Below, piece after piece: positions 35,251 through 47,188 of a stretch of DNA of 64,000 nucleotides. The translations under genes were made by a program, and so were the position numbers. The notes below the pieces were generated by a model. The model saw nothing but the letters and a program-made list of their open reading frames with translations. It made no database searches and was not told the DNA's origin. Every line of letters begins with the position of its first letter. Position 1 is the first letter of the stretch. Source of the stretch: Lepas anatifera (taxonomy: Eukaryota; Arthropoda; Thecostraca; Lepadidae); assembly GCA_034440635.1 (NCBI GenBank), contig JAOTON010001251.1:727001-791000 (forward strand), read 5' to 3'.

Positions 35251-35870
35251 GACAGACGTCAGTGACTCTCTCTGACGTCAGCAGAGGGCGGGGCAGCGGT
35301 GTCGGGTCAGACAGGTGTCAGTGACTCCCTCTGACGTCAGCAGAGGGCGGAGCAACGTTGTCGGGTCAGACAGACGTCAGTGACTCCCTCTGACGTCCGC
35401 AGAGGGCGGGGCAGCAGTGTCGGGTCAGACGGGCGTCAGTGACTCCCTCTGACGTCAGCAGAGGGCGGGGCAGCAGTGTCGGGTCAGACGGGCGTCAGTG
35501 ACTCCCTCTGACGTCAGCAGAGGGCGGGGCAGCGGTGTCGGATCAGACAGGCGTCAGTGACTCCCTCTGACATCAGCAGAGGGCGGGGCAGCGTTGTCGG
35601 GTCAGACGGGCGTCAGTGACTCCCTCTGACGTCAGCAGAGGGTGGGGCAGCGGTGTCGGATCAGACAGGCGTCAGTGACTCCCTCTGACGTCAGCAGAGG
35701 GTGGGGCAGCATTGTCGGGTCAGACGGGCATCAGTGACTCCCTCTGACGTCAGCAGAGGGCGGGGCAGCGGTGTCGGGTCAGACAGACGTCAGTGACTCC
35801 CTCTGACGTCAGTAGAGGGCGGGGCAGCGGTGTCGGGTCAGACAGGCGTCAGTGACTCCCTCTGACGTCA
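35251..35870. repeat. 59-bp minisatellite derived from the 40-bp unit, CRE in each unit
   Basis: The 40-bp unit continues with a 19-bp insert GTGACTCCCTCTGACGTCA, giving a 59-60-bp period and about 11 units. Nine units carry a perfect TGACGTCA; two are mutated (TGACGTCC and TGACATCA). Most also carry GGGCGGGGC a few bases away. TGACGTCA is the CREB/ATF site and GGGCGGGGC the Sp1-type GC box (family knowledge). Use as an enhancer is inference. Confidence 0.94.
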
Positions 35871-38267
35871 GTCGCGCTGCGCCCTCCCCGGCTGCAGGAT
35901 CGGGGAACCACCGGGCCCCGCACCCGGCCCTTCCTGGGTCGTGGCAGCTGCTCCACCCTGAGACACCAGACATCTAATGGTGGTGTGACAACGGTCAAGG
36001 GTGCGATTTCGTGATGACAAGCGCGGCGCAAACTGTGTCATCAGCCGGGGTGCAAGAACAAAACTGAGATATACTTTTTTGTCAATTATTTTCCAATAAA
36101 CTGATCAAGGACACTTTTCAGGAATTGGAATCCAAATACGGTCCTCATAATGTGTTGTTCTGAAGCATGTTTGACATCACTTTTGTGGTGAAGACTGATA
36201 CGTGGAGCTACTGTATTGCAGCGGGAAAGAGCCTCGCCACTATCAATCGACCTTGCCGAATGTCGCGGCGCGCACGTTCGTCTTGTTCCGGGTGCAGGTT
36301 TGAGACAATACCTGAGAGACAGATGGGTGTGTCGGCCGCCGGGACGGCCATCGCGGCCGCGCATCGGTGACGTGCACTATGTGAGGCGTTTAGAAACGCC
36401 TGACGGCACCCTATTGTGCTGCGCGTGTGCCAGCTGCCATCGTTAGCCGCGCGCTCCAGCAAGCCTCCGTTCGGGGGCGCGCTGGCCCCGGGCCACCCTT
36501 CTATGGGGGCGGCCGGCCCGGCAGGTGGGCCCTGCTGGCCCGGCTGGCCTGTATTTGTCGTCCGCCGGCGGCGCCAGCGCCAGGCTGCCGCATTCCTGCG
36601 CTAACGAGACGTCGGAGCCGGGGAACGGCGCGCGATATGACGCCCAGGCCACAGACGCACGTCCGGGCGGCTGACAGCTCCTCTGACGGCTTCTATGGCG
36701 AGCTGACAACGTCCTCCGACCGTCTCACTCCACTGCTGGGACGTCCTCAACACCGGGGGTGGGTCTAAAGCGGGCGACACACCGTTTTCTCTGGGCCGGC
36801 AAGAGAAAACGGCTCTTCCAGAGGTCTCGTATCCAGATGCATGATTTACGTTATGATACATGCAAAAAAGGACAAAGTCGGAGGAGGATGTATATTTTTG
36901 CTGGTTCGATTCGGTAAGACATTTTATACGCTAAAACTGAGACGAGCTTGAGAGCTGAGATATCTGTCTGGGTGGAGAGACTAGCATGACCGTCACCGTT
37001 ACCTTGTCCTTACCGCACTCACACCCCCACCCGTCCTATCTCCCGTGACGTGACGTGACGCCGACTGACGTGACTGGCGCCTTGGATGATGTCATTCGTC
37101 ACGCGTTACCCAACAGGCGGCCAGGCGGGGCGCCCTGTCATTTTGGCGCGACGCGCGCGGGACACCAGCCGTGGATGGGCTCGACTGGGTAATTTTTTAT
37201 CTGGCGTCGCACTCTCACTGGCTCTCAGCAGGCTGACGAGCCTTTTTCGTCTGATCACGTCGGCGCACCCCGCGCCTTCACACCGTCGCACACTGCCCCG
37301 CACGCTAACCAGCCGGGCCATTCTCTCCCTCTCTTTTTCTCTACACCTGTTTGATTCTGAGTTGCCGCTCTCTCGTCCGTCGCGTGAAACGGGTGGTTTC
37401 GGGGCGAGCGAGGAGAGAGGTGACGATGACCAGCCTGTCGCGATGTCAGGACTGCCGACAGTGTGGCCGCGTGGTCACGACGCCGCCGCTGGGCCGCCGC
37501 CCCGGCCGACTGCTCGGGCTGCGTCACAACCCGGCTCCCCTTCTGACGCTGCTTCTCATTGGCGCGAAACGACTTCCTTTTCCGTGTTTCTATTCAGTGG
37601 GTGCAGCGCTCCTTCTCGTTACCATTACCTTCCACGTTACCATTCACCTTTTCGGTGAATATATATTGCATGGACGCTGTGTGATGCGGTCCCGTGGTGC
37701 TGTTTTCAGCTTAGCAGCTGTCATGTCTCAAGCTTTTGTATGCGCTCTAACAATGCAAACCTCAGGCCATCGCTCACTATTCCAGACATGTTGCGCATGC
37801 TTGGTGCCCGAGTGCAGTTGCATAAACTGTCTATGCTAAGTTTGCGGTTGTGTGAATCTTGCGAAGTGTGCGGAAGTGTGGTGGTATGTCTGACATAACC
37901 AGTTGATAAAAAGCTTAATCACTTCATCCAGTGAGGAAATGGTAAGTTAGAATTGCACGGAATGTAAACTCAAGGACTTGAATTTTACATTCCACGTAAT
38001 GCTCATGCCTGCATCTCATTGAAGGATGAGCTCATCTCTTCGTATTTTGAAACGTCCTTGGCGAAGATGCCATAAAATCGCTGTACATACCTGACGCCAC
38101 CGTTGGCAGTGATCCTCTGTAGATTTTCGTTATGATCCGAGCCTTACCGTCGGAGATGAATATCAACACCGATTCCAGCACGAAGAATGCCGCAAAATCT
38201 TTCAACAGCCATCCGCAGCCGTCCGTATTTGGCGGGGGATGGCCACTTTATTCGGGGCTCATGACAG
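35871..38267. other. CpG-rich then mixed non-coding DNA
   Basis: 36,200-36,760 and 37,020-37,560 are CpG-rich with many accidental open frames on both strands. I see no protein motif. The composition could fit a promoter or first-exon region of a gene whose coding part I cannot see. Nothing is recognised after about 37,700. Confidence 0.45.
37043..37075. promoter_or_regulatory. cluster of TGACGTGA motifs
   Basis: Three or four overlapping CRE/ATF- or bHLH-Zip-like motifs (GTGACGTGACGTGACG, then TGACGTGAC) lie within about 33 bp, in a CpG-rich block. They could bind bZIP factors. There is no evidence of a start site. Confidence 0.3.
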
Positions 38268-40903
38268 CTGCAGACACGCGCTGATATTTAGACATGAAAA
38301 CACTCGCTGATATCTAGACACGAAGACATGTGCTGGTGTCCAGACACGAAGACACACGCTGGTATCCAGACAAATCGCCGGGCTGGTATCCAGACACGCA
38401 GACACTCGCTGATATCTAGACTCGAAGACACGTGCTGGTGTCCAGACACGCTCTACTATCCAGACGCGCGCTGGTGTCCAGACACGCAGACACGTGCTGG
38501 TATCCAGACACGCGCTGGTATACAGACATGTCGACACGCGCTGGTATCCAGACACCCAGACACGCACTAGATCCAGACACGCACTAGATCCAGACACGCA
38601 GACAAGCGCTGGTATTCAGACACGCGGACACGCGCTAGTATCCAGACATGTAGACAAGCGCTAGTATCCAGACACACAGATACGCACTGGTATCTAGACA
38701 CGCAGACACGCGCTAATATCCAGATACACGTTAGTATCCAGACACGCAGACAAGTACTGGTATCCAGACACGCAGACACGCGCTAGTATCCAGACACACG
38801 CTAGTATCCAGACACGCAGACACGCGCTGGTATCCAGACCCGCAGACAAGTACTGGTATCCAGACACGCAGACACGCGCTAGTATCCAGACACACGCTAG
38901 TATCCAGACACGCAGACACACGCTAGTATCCAGACACGCAGACACGCGCTGGTATCCAGACACACGCTAGTATCCAGACACGCAGACACGCGCTGGTATC
39001 CAGACACGCAGACACGCACTGGTATCCAGACACGCAGACACGCGCTGGTATCCAGACACACGCTAGTATCCAGACACGCAGATACGCGCTGCTACCCAGA
39101 CACGCAGACACGCGCTGGTATCCAGACACGCAGACACGCGCTAGTATCCAGACACACGCTAGTATCCAGACACGCAGACACGCGCTGGTATCCAGACACG
39201 CAGACACGCACTGGTATCCAGACACGCAGACACGCGCTGGTATCCAGACACACGCTAGTATCCAGACACGCAGACACGCACTGGTATCCAGACACGCAGA
39301 CACGCGCTGGTATCCAGACACACGCTAGTATCCAGACACGCAAACACGCGCTGGTATCCAGACACGCAGACACGCGCTGGTATCCAGACACACGCTAGTA
39401 TCCAGACACGCAGATACGCGCTAGTATCCAGACACGCAGACACGCGCTGGTATCCAGACACGCAGACACGCGCTGGTATCCATACACGCAGACACGCACT
39501 GGTATCCAGACACGCAGACACGCGCTGGTATCCAGACACACGCTAGTATCCAGACACGCAGACACGCGCTGATATCCAGACACACGCTAGTATCCAGACA
39601 CGCAGACACGCGCTGGTATCCAGACACGCAGACACGCACTGGTATCCAGACACACGCTAGTATCCAGACACGCAGATACGCGCTAGTATCCAGACACGCA
39701 GACACGCGCTGGTATCCAGACACGCAGACACGCGCTGGTATCCAGACACACGCTAGTATCCAGACACGCAGATACGCGCTAGTATCCAGACACGCAGACA
39801 CGCGCTGGTATCCAGACACGCAGACACGCGCTGGTATCCAGACACGCAGACACGCGCTAGTATCCAGACACACGCTAGTATCCAGACACGCAGACACGCA
39901 CTGGTATCCAGACACGCAGACACGCACTGGTATCCAGACACGCAGACACGCGCTGGTATCCAGACACACGCTAGTATCCAGACACGCAGATACGCGCTAG
40001 TATCCAGACACGCAGACACGCGCTGGTATCCAGACACGCAGACACGCGCTGGTATCCAGACTATACGCAGACACGCGCTGGTATCCAGACACACGCTAGT
40101 ATCCAGACACGCAGACACGCGCTGGTATCCAGACACGCAGACACGCGCTGGTATCCAGACACGCAGACACGCGCTAGTATCCAGACACACGCTAGTATCC
40201 AGACACGCAGACACGCGCTGGTATCCAGACACGCAGACACGCGCTGGTATCCAGACACGCAGACACGCACTGGTATCCAGACACGCGCTGGTATCCAGAC
40301 ACACGCTAGTATCCAGACACGCAGATACGCGCTGGTATCCAGACACGCAGACACGCGCTGGTATCCAGACACGCAGACACGCGCTAGTATCCAGACACAC
40401 GCTAGTATCCAGACACGCAGACACGCGCTGGTATCCAGACACGCAGACACGCACTGGTATCCAGACACGCAGACACGCGCTGGTATCCAGACACACGCTA
40501 GTATCCAGACACGCAGACACGCGCTGGTATCCAGACACACGCTAGTATCCAGACACGCAGACACGCGCTGGTATCCAGACACGCAGACACGCGCTGGTAT
40601 CCAGACACGCAGACACGCGCTGGTATCCAGACACGCAGACACGCGCTGGTATCCAGACACGCAGATACGCGCTGGTATCCAGACACGCAGACACGCGCTG
40701 GTATCCAGACACACGCTAGTATCCAGACACGCAGACACGCGCTGGTATCCAGACACGCAGACACGCGCTAGTATCCAGACACGCAGACACGCGCTGGTAT
40801 CCAGACACGCAGACACGCGCTGGTATCCAGACACACGCTAGTATCCAGACACGCAGATACGCGCTAGTATCCAGACACGCAGACACGCGCTAGTATCCAG
40901 ACG
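38268..40903. repeat. 2.6-kb minisatellite of interleaved 26-bp and 18-bp units
   Basis: The long unit GTATCCAGACACGCAGACAC plus GCGCTG has a 26-bp period (for example GTAT at 40,571 and 40,597). The short unit GTATCCAGACACACGCTA has 18 bp. They alternate irregularly, often as an 18+26 pair of 44 bp. The left edge (38,268-38,700) is degenerate and the rest highly uniform. The overlapping minus-strand open frames of up to 261 codons (ACLDTSACLRVW-type) are repeat artefacts: 26-bp units read the same in every frame. Confidence 0.97.
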
Positions 40904-41107
40904 GTTGAGTTCGGCGGTGGCTTCTGTGCACACAGCCCCCACTGGTTGTGTCTTGCAGAAGAAACTGCACCTGCTGGCAGTTCCAAGCATGAAGTCTTGA
41001 CGAAGAGTTAACGAATCGTTGAATTGCTCGTTTCTATGATAAAAAACATTATAAGTTAAATGCAACTTGGGACGGTAAACATCTGTTATTACTCGGTAAA
41101 CTCTTGG

Positions 41108-41108
<1 letters not shown>

Positions 41109-41200
<92 letters not shown>

Positions 41201-41220
41201 TATATATGTATATATGTATA
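41109..41220. repeat. (TA)n microsatellite
   Basis: About 45 or more TA dinucleotides, becoming imperfect (GTATATATG) at the right end. Confidence 0.98.
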
Positions 41221-44200
41221 GGTAGATTTATGGTTTTCATCGAAAACATTTCAGTTAGTCCTGTTATCCCTGATTCTTTTACTTCAGGTAGTCCTTCCAC
41301 TTATATTTTTCCTGGTATAGAACGGGTCGTTCTTCACGGCACGTTTTGTTCCATTCTCTCCTGGTTTATTTGGAGATGGTGCTTGAATTTTAGTGCTCGA
41401 ACTAATGTCATAATGATTTTACGGCTCATCCTTCCACTAGAACCACTGAAATGGAAGGCGTAAGCCAAAGCTCGGCTAATCTTGCATGTATCTGTCGAAG
41501 GTCGGCGAGACCTATCGGACTGGTTTTCCCAGTCTTTAAAAAGTATCGTCTGAAGTGCTTGCCGCGCCACGGCGGACTGGGTTGCCTCACTGAAAACCAC
41601 ACGACGTTATCAACGCAACGTGCGGTCGAAACTACCAGATTCTCTTTCGTTTTAACTCATAGATCCCGCCTTGAAACACGTCCTTTGCAATGCAGCACTT
41701 GTGATTTGGAGGCACTGAGCTTTGGACGTGTTGTAACGGTACGGCAGGCTCGTGTCCGCCTGTGCCGGGGCTCCTATATCGCCGAGGGTGCGTGTGCGTG
41801 TGCGTATGCGGCGCCGCAGTGTCGCGACCCTGAGCCGGCTGGAGAAAGGGGTGAGCAATGACCCGCTAGGATCGCCGTCACCGCTACTCCTTAGGCCGGC
41901 TACTGCCCCAGCCGCACAAGTCACGACGTGTTTTAGATGGCCCTGACTCCGATGAGTCAGTGGACGGGCTGGTTGGACGGTGAACCGGTTGAAATTCCGC
42001 TAGATGTATCCATTTCTTTTCGATGAGTGCACCAAGTAGATATGTGAGTTGGCTCAAGGTAAACACTTCTGCTCCGTGAAACGTTTTTTTGTCATGGGTC
42101 ATCGTGCTTTGTGATGTCGATACAACCAGAAACAATGTTGCATTACAGTGTGCAGTAATCACAAACGAAGCAGCCATGCTTTTGGGTGGGGGTTTTCTAG
42201 GTTTCAGTTTTATTAGCTTCTATATTTTCACGACCTGTGAATGGGTTTTGCTTGTCTTCCGTCTCAAATGATTACTTCTTTTTAAATAGTTTTCTTGCTG
42301 TCAGCGTGGTGTCCAAAAACGAGATATATCTTCAGCCTTGCCTGAGCCACAGCAAACTATATATCTAATTTATAGTGGTGTGTTTTGCTACCCACAGACG
42401 TCCGAGTTATCAAAGTACTTATCCGGTGTCGTTTGAGAAGAAATACGGCGCTGCATGGTCGGAGGACCGCCGATGAGGCCCCGGCTGGCCCGCGCTGATA
42501 CCATTTAGCCTGCCACGCGGAACGTGGCCCGGGGCTGCCTTTGCAAGCTGCAGTCTTGACATCAGGTTCGCAGGTGCGATGGGCGGGTGTAATGAACGCG
42601 GCTGCTGCCATGCGGCCGGGCCAGACAGAGCCGAAAACACCGCACCCGACAGCTCTCAGAACACAGTGCCTTCTCGGCTGATCGGCCTCAAAACCGTGCC
42701 TTCTCGGCTGATCGGCCTGGTCCAGTTGAGGTCGTGAAGCGGACATGGTGGAGTGGCAGGTCCGGTGGGCAGTGGTGAGGCCCTCTGCCGTGGGTGGCGG
42801 GTGAGCCGCCGCAGTTCGGCCGCCCTGTTTTCACCTCCACCGCCGCAGAATACTGTCCATGGCGGCAGGGCCGCCTGTCTGCAGAGCTTGGCCAGCATGC
42901 ATATTTATCAGCACTGCGCTTTGTCTGGGCCGCCGGAGATAACGACTGCCCGACTCGTAAGGAAGCCCGAGCTTGGGCCGGGGTGCAGCGAGAGGGTGCC
43001 GCAGTGAGATCGGAGCGGGCCACTTCAGTCCCGCTCCGGCGCCGAGCTGACAGACTCCGACGCGGAGCTGTCGGACTGGGAGACGACTGCAGGCGCACGG
43101 TCATGCACGCCGCTCTAATCGCCTTAACCAGAGCCTGACGCACGGCATGAGGCGGTGGTTTGTTGGCGTCTGAGCCGGTACAGTCGGCCGCGTCCCTGAT
43201 CTCGGGTGGCTAATGGCCCAGCTGGTGGGCGTGGTCGCCTGCGTCGGAGGGGTGCAGTGGTGCAGAGGTCGTCCGACCGGCTGACGTGCAGTCGAACCGG
43301 TGGGGGGGGGGACTGGGCGCGATGAAGTGCCCGTCGCTGACCGTTTTGTAGATGGAAAGATGCATGCAAAACGATGCGGTGTGATTCTGTGTCTTCTTGG
43401 TTTACGACCGCTGAGCTAAGCGCGAACGATCAATCGCAGTTGACATCGGTAGGTCCATGTGCTTGATGTGCCAGTTCCGTTCAGTACTTTGTATAGGATG
43501 CTAATGGATGCTAATGTATTGCTCTTGGAACTGTTCCCTTTCAGGTGAGGAAACGGCCACGTTTAGATACATTTTCGGCTTGTAATAAATACGTGTAGCC
43601 CGCCGAGGCATTACAAATGACCTTACTTCAACAGAAACCAGCACTTAGACGCGATCAACAGCTCTCCTGTGGCGACCGGCCTGCCCACCGCCTTTTTGGC
43701 CGTGCCAGCCCAGTTCACTAATGGAAAATACGAAGTGACCGTGTACACACGGAGTTCGACGTCTGGCTAGCCCCAGCCCACATTCCGATCAAGGGTGGTA
43801 CAGCCTCTGCCACAGACTCTGTACACCGCCAGCGGGGCCGTGGGCGGTGCTCGTGCAGCAAATTTAACGTATATGGTTCAAACAGCTGGCCCAGGGTGAT
43901 ATAAGCATGCTCTCCTGAACCGTTGCTCCCTCACCCAGATTCCCAGGCGTCCTCAGCTCTGGTGGCGTGGCAGACTGTTGTGGGGCGGCTCTGTCAGAGA
44001 GTGTACCTGCCGGAGGATCGGCGGCCGGCGCCGGGAGGTTCGACAATGGTGGACGGCGGTGTGTGCCGCCGGTACAGCCTCTGCGCCGCTCCGGCGCGCT
44101 GCGCGGCTCTCGCGCACTCATGCTCAGTCACAAAGAAGCGGCCGGCCGCGAGACAGGGGCCGCGGGCAGGTCCAGTCCGGGTTGGTGCCCAGAGAGGCCG

Positions 44201-47188
44201 TGGAGACTGGAAACTGGTGAACGCTGGCAGTGACACGGTACTGAAGGGGCAGAGTGACCACCCACACTGTTGGGAAGAAACAGCTGTTACCGCAGCATCA
44301 GTGTCCAGTGACAGCGGCGGTGTGTTGGACAGGGTGGGTGTGTCTGTGGGAGATACCTGGACGTCAGGCAGACTGGCGGTTTCAAGTGGCGTGTTTCAGG
44401 GCGCGGACGCGGTGGCGGTGCCTGCGCCAAAGAGCGGAACTGGGAGAGATAGCTCTCAGCACAAAGGATATCAGCTGATCACGTGAGTTGTTGAAGCGGC
44501 ACGTTTGTTTGATTCTGAGGATGACACGTTTTTTATTGGAAGGGACCCAGTATTTTGTGTCACAGAACTCTCGGGGGCACTGCATCGAAACGTCACAGCT
44601 CTTCTGGTCAGATGCTCCCGCATATACGAGCAGCAAGTCACTTAAGAATGGAGAAACATAGTTAACTGGTGAACCCAATCGATGGGATACAACATTTAAA
44701 GTCTGTCCTGACATCTGACTTACCTATTTGTGTGACAGTTTTTCACGAGATCATTTTTAAACTATTTTGCATTCAGTCGCCAATGGCGCAACACTGAGAT
44801 CACTGACTGTTCCTGTCTTAGAAAGTAAACTGAAGTACCTATTCAGCTGACTCGAATAAAACGTTGCACAAGTGGAACGGAACGTGAAGAGCGGAGGCTG
44901 ATGCACTGCACTAATTCCTATGATTTTACAAGACTGCAGGTGCTGTTGCGTTCTGTAGGCGCACGCCAATGATCACCACTTGGAATAATCCTTGGTGAAT
45001 GACTGCTCCTCAAAATCATTAATCTGAGTCCCAGATTGCATACCAGAGTATCAGGTCGGACAGTAGCTACCAGAAAGCCCAGCCTTATTTCGAGACTGTA
45101 TTCAAGTACTGTTCTGCTTCGCGCATGCGCCAACGATTGACTGCGGTGGCCATGCATAATTTATCGGGAGTCTCGCCATGGTCTGCTTTTTCTTTTTTGC
45201 GCTGTGTTTTTTTAATAATCATCCAGATTTTCATCACAATTTGTTTTTATAATGGTTTAAAGTGAACAAAAATTGTTTCTCTAAATAATTTACAAGGAAT
45301 ATTGGTGGTGCAGGTAATAGAACAACTAATCTGGATATGAGCTAGCCATACGGAACATGGGATTGGCCGATGGACTTGAACAAAGCACAGATTTGCAGCG
45401 GACCATCCCACGGCATGGCTCCAGAGAAGTAGGCGAACCAATCTACATGTATGCTCTGTTACCAATAGACGGCTTCAGCATAGCTGCCACGCCTGGACCT
45501 GTGCAAAGGAAGCTGTACTGATGACCGCAGTTGGCATACCCTCCCCGGACCCATCTCTCAGCTGAGTCGCTGACTGTATGCAAACCAGGAGACTGCCCTG
45601 CCATGCTCCGTCCCGTTTTGAACGACATTGGCTGTCGTGCCGTTGGGTGCAGTTTCGGCAGCCGTGGCCGCGTCTCCATCTATGGCCCGGTCAGCCGGCA
45701 TGGTCGGCAGCGTCGGCTACAGCATGTTCTGTCCTGCCGGACACTGGCCAGCCGGTAGTACGCAGGAGGGCGGCACCGTCTGACTGCCGGGCCACCTCCG
45801 GACCGGTTGGCCGCCGATGAATTATGCATCAGCGGCACCGTGGCAATCTGCCGCCGCAGTGTTTTGCCGCTCTCGCTGCTGCCGCTGCTGCTGCTCTGGG
45901 AGGCACAGTGTGGCGGCGCCCCCACCTCCTATCGGATGCACGGCTGAGCGTGGCGGAGGATGGTGCGCGCGCCGGTGCTCCCTGCTCCTGCTCCGCCGGC
46001 CGCCGCCGATGAACGCCCGCGGCGGCGGTGCTGGTGTCTTGTGTCACCCTGCAGTCCTGACAGGCGGCGGTCTCGGCGGCGGGCCCTGGAAGGACGGAGT
46101 AGCTCTCCCAGCCTTTCTCGTTCGATCCGCAGGTCACCGAGCAGCGTCTGGAGGAAAGCGTTTTTCATGCAACAAAACACCTTGTTATAACGCGTGGTTC
46201 TGGCATATAGTATTTCACTACTTTGTGCTGGATGGTACCTGAAGTAACTTACTCAAAATATTCATTCCGCTTGGCTATAATTCTACTAGATTTCTACTAA
46301 GCCATCAGCTGTCTTTGTTAACGAGTATTTGAAACACTAATACTTCATTTTAAGATTAAGCTCCGAACCACGTTTCATATATCCATTCTGAATATTCCAA
46401 ATGAGGCCTCACTTTCGCTGGGATGACGAAAACCCGGGGGACACAGAACGTCCCAGAGGACAGCTGAGGTGTCCGCACTGCACAGCTGTCCAGTTTTCAC
46501 GCTATCTCTGTGTGCTGGGAACCAGGAAAGTGTCAGAGTTTGCGCAACGCCTTTGCATAAGGGAGGAGATTCCGACACCCACGCTGTGGGTTTTGCCGGC
46601 CTTCCACCCCGCCTGAGTCATTGCAAGGTGACGTGTAAGTTACAGGATTATATTCTGCAGGGCTGTACCATGTCCTACCGCATTTTCTGCGGCGCAGACG
46701 AAAACGACGGCGCTCGGGAAGGTGCCTGTTGATCGTTTCGCCAATCGAGGTGATGGACGTGCCCCTGAGTCGAGCTTCAAACCCACGTGGTGGTAGTTGT
46801 TGTTGTCTGTGTCGACTCAAGGTGCTGGTGCCGCTTTCGTAAGCTTGTTTCCTCCCTTCTATTACTTGTTTTTCGTTTCTATATTTAAACTTTCTGTAGC
46901 TCGTTTAGCATAACGCAATCGCATTATTGCCTCCAACTTTGTCAGCCGTGGGCGCCTGCTAACATGGAATTGGACAGTCGGCATCCACGCCGTTCAGCCG
47001 ATGATCGAATCGTCTGCTGTGAGAGATGAGCGAGCCCCTGCCCGCCGGAGACCCGGCGGGTAGGCAGAGGCCGCAGCAACACCCATTCATCATGGCTGTC
47101 GCGGGCCGCTGCAGAAGGGTTGCGGGAGGTGCGGGCTGTCCTTCAGGCAGCCACATCCTGCGGCCTCCGCGGGCGTGCGACACCGCTG
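41221..47188. other. non-coding DNA with CpG-rich blocks
   Basis: CpG-rich blocks at about 42,430-43,330, 43,920-44,230 and 45,540-46,170 alternate with AT-rich DNA. Open frames occur on both strands in these blocks without motifs or splice consistency. I see no gene. Confidence 0.5.
42666..42719. repeat. 30-bp direct duplication
   Basis: GTGCCTTCTCGGCTGATCGG occurs at 42,666 and 42,696. Confidence 0.93.

Noticed and set aside
37086..37839. 190- and 162-codon plus-strand open frames
   Set aside because: They overlap in different frames in a CpG-rich block and show no motif or conserved-looking composition. A first exon cannot be excluded, but there is no positive evidence.
39753..40834. Overlapping open frames of about 260 codons with Cys/Leu-rich repeats
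   Set aside because: They are translations of the 26/18-bp minisatellite. All frames give the same peptide because 26 is not a multiple of three, and there is no start context or splice signal.
38268..40903. CRISPR-like appearance of regularly repeated units
   Set aside because: There are no unique spacers between repeats, the units abut, and the genome is eukaryotic.
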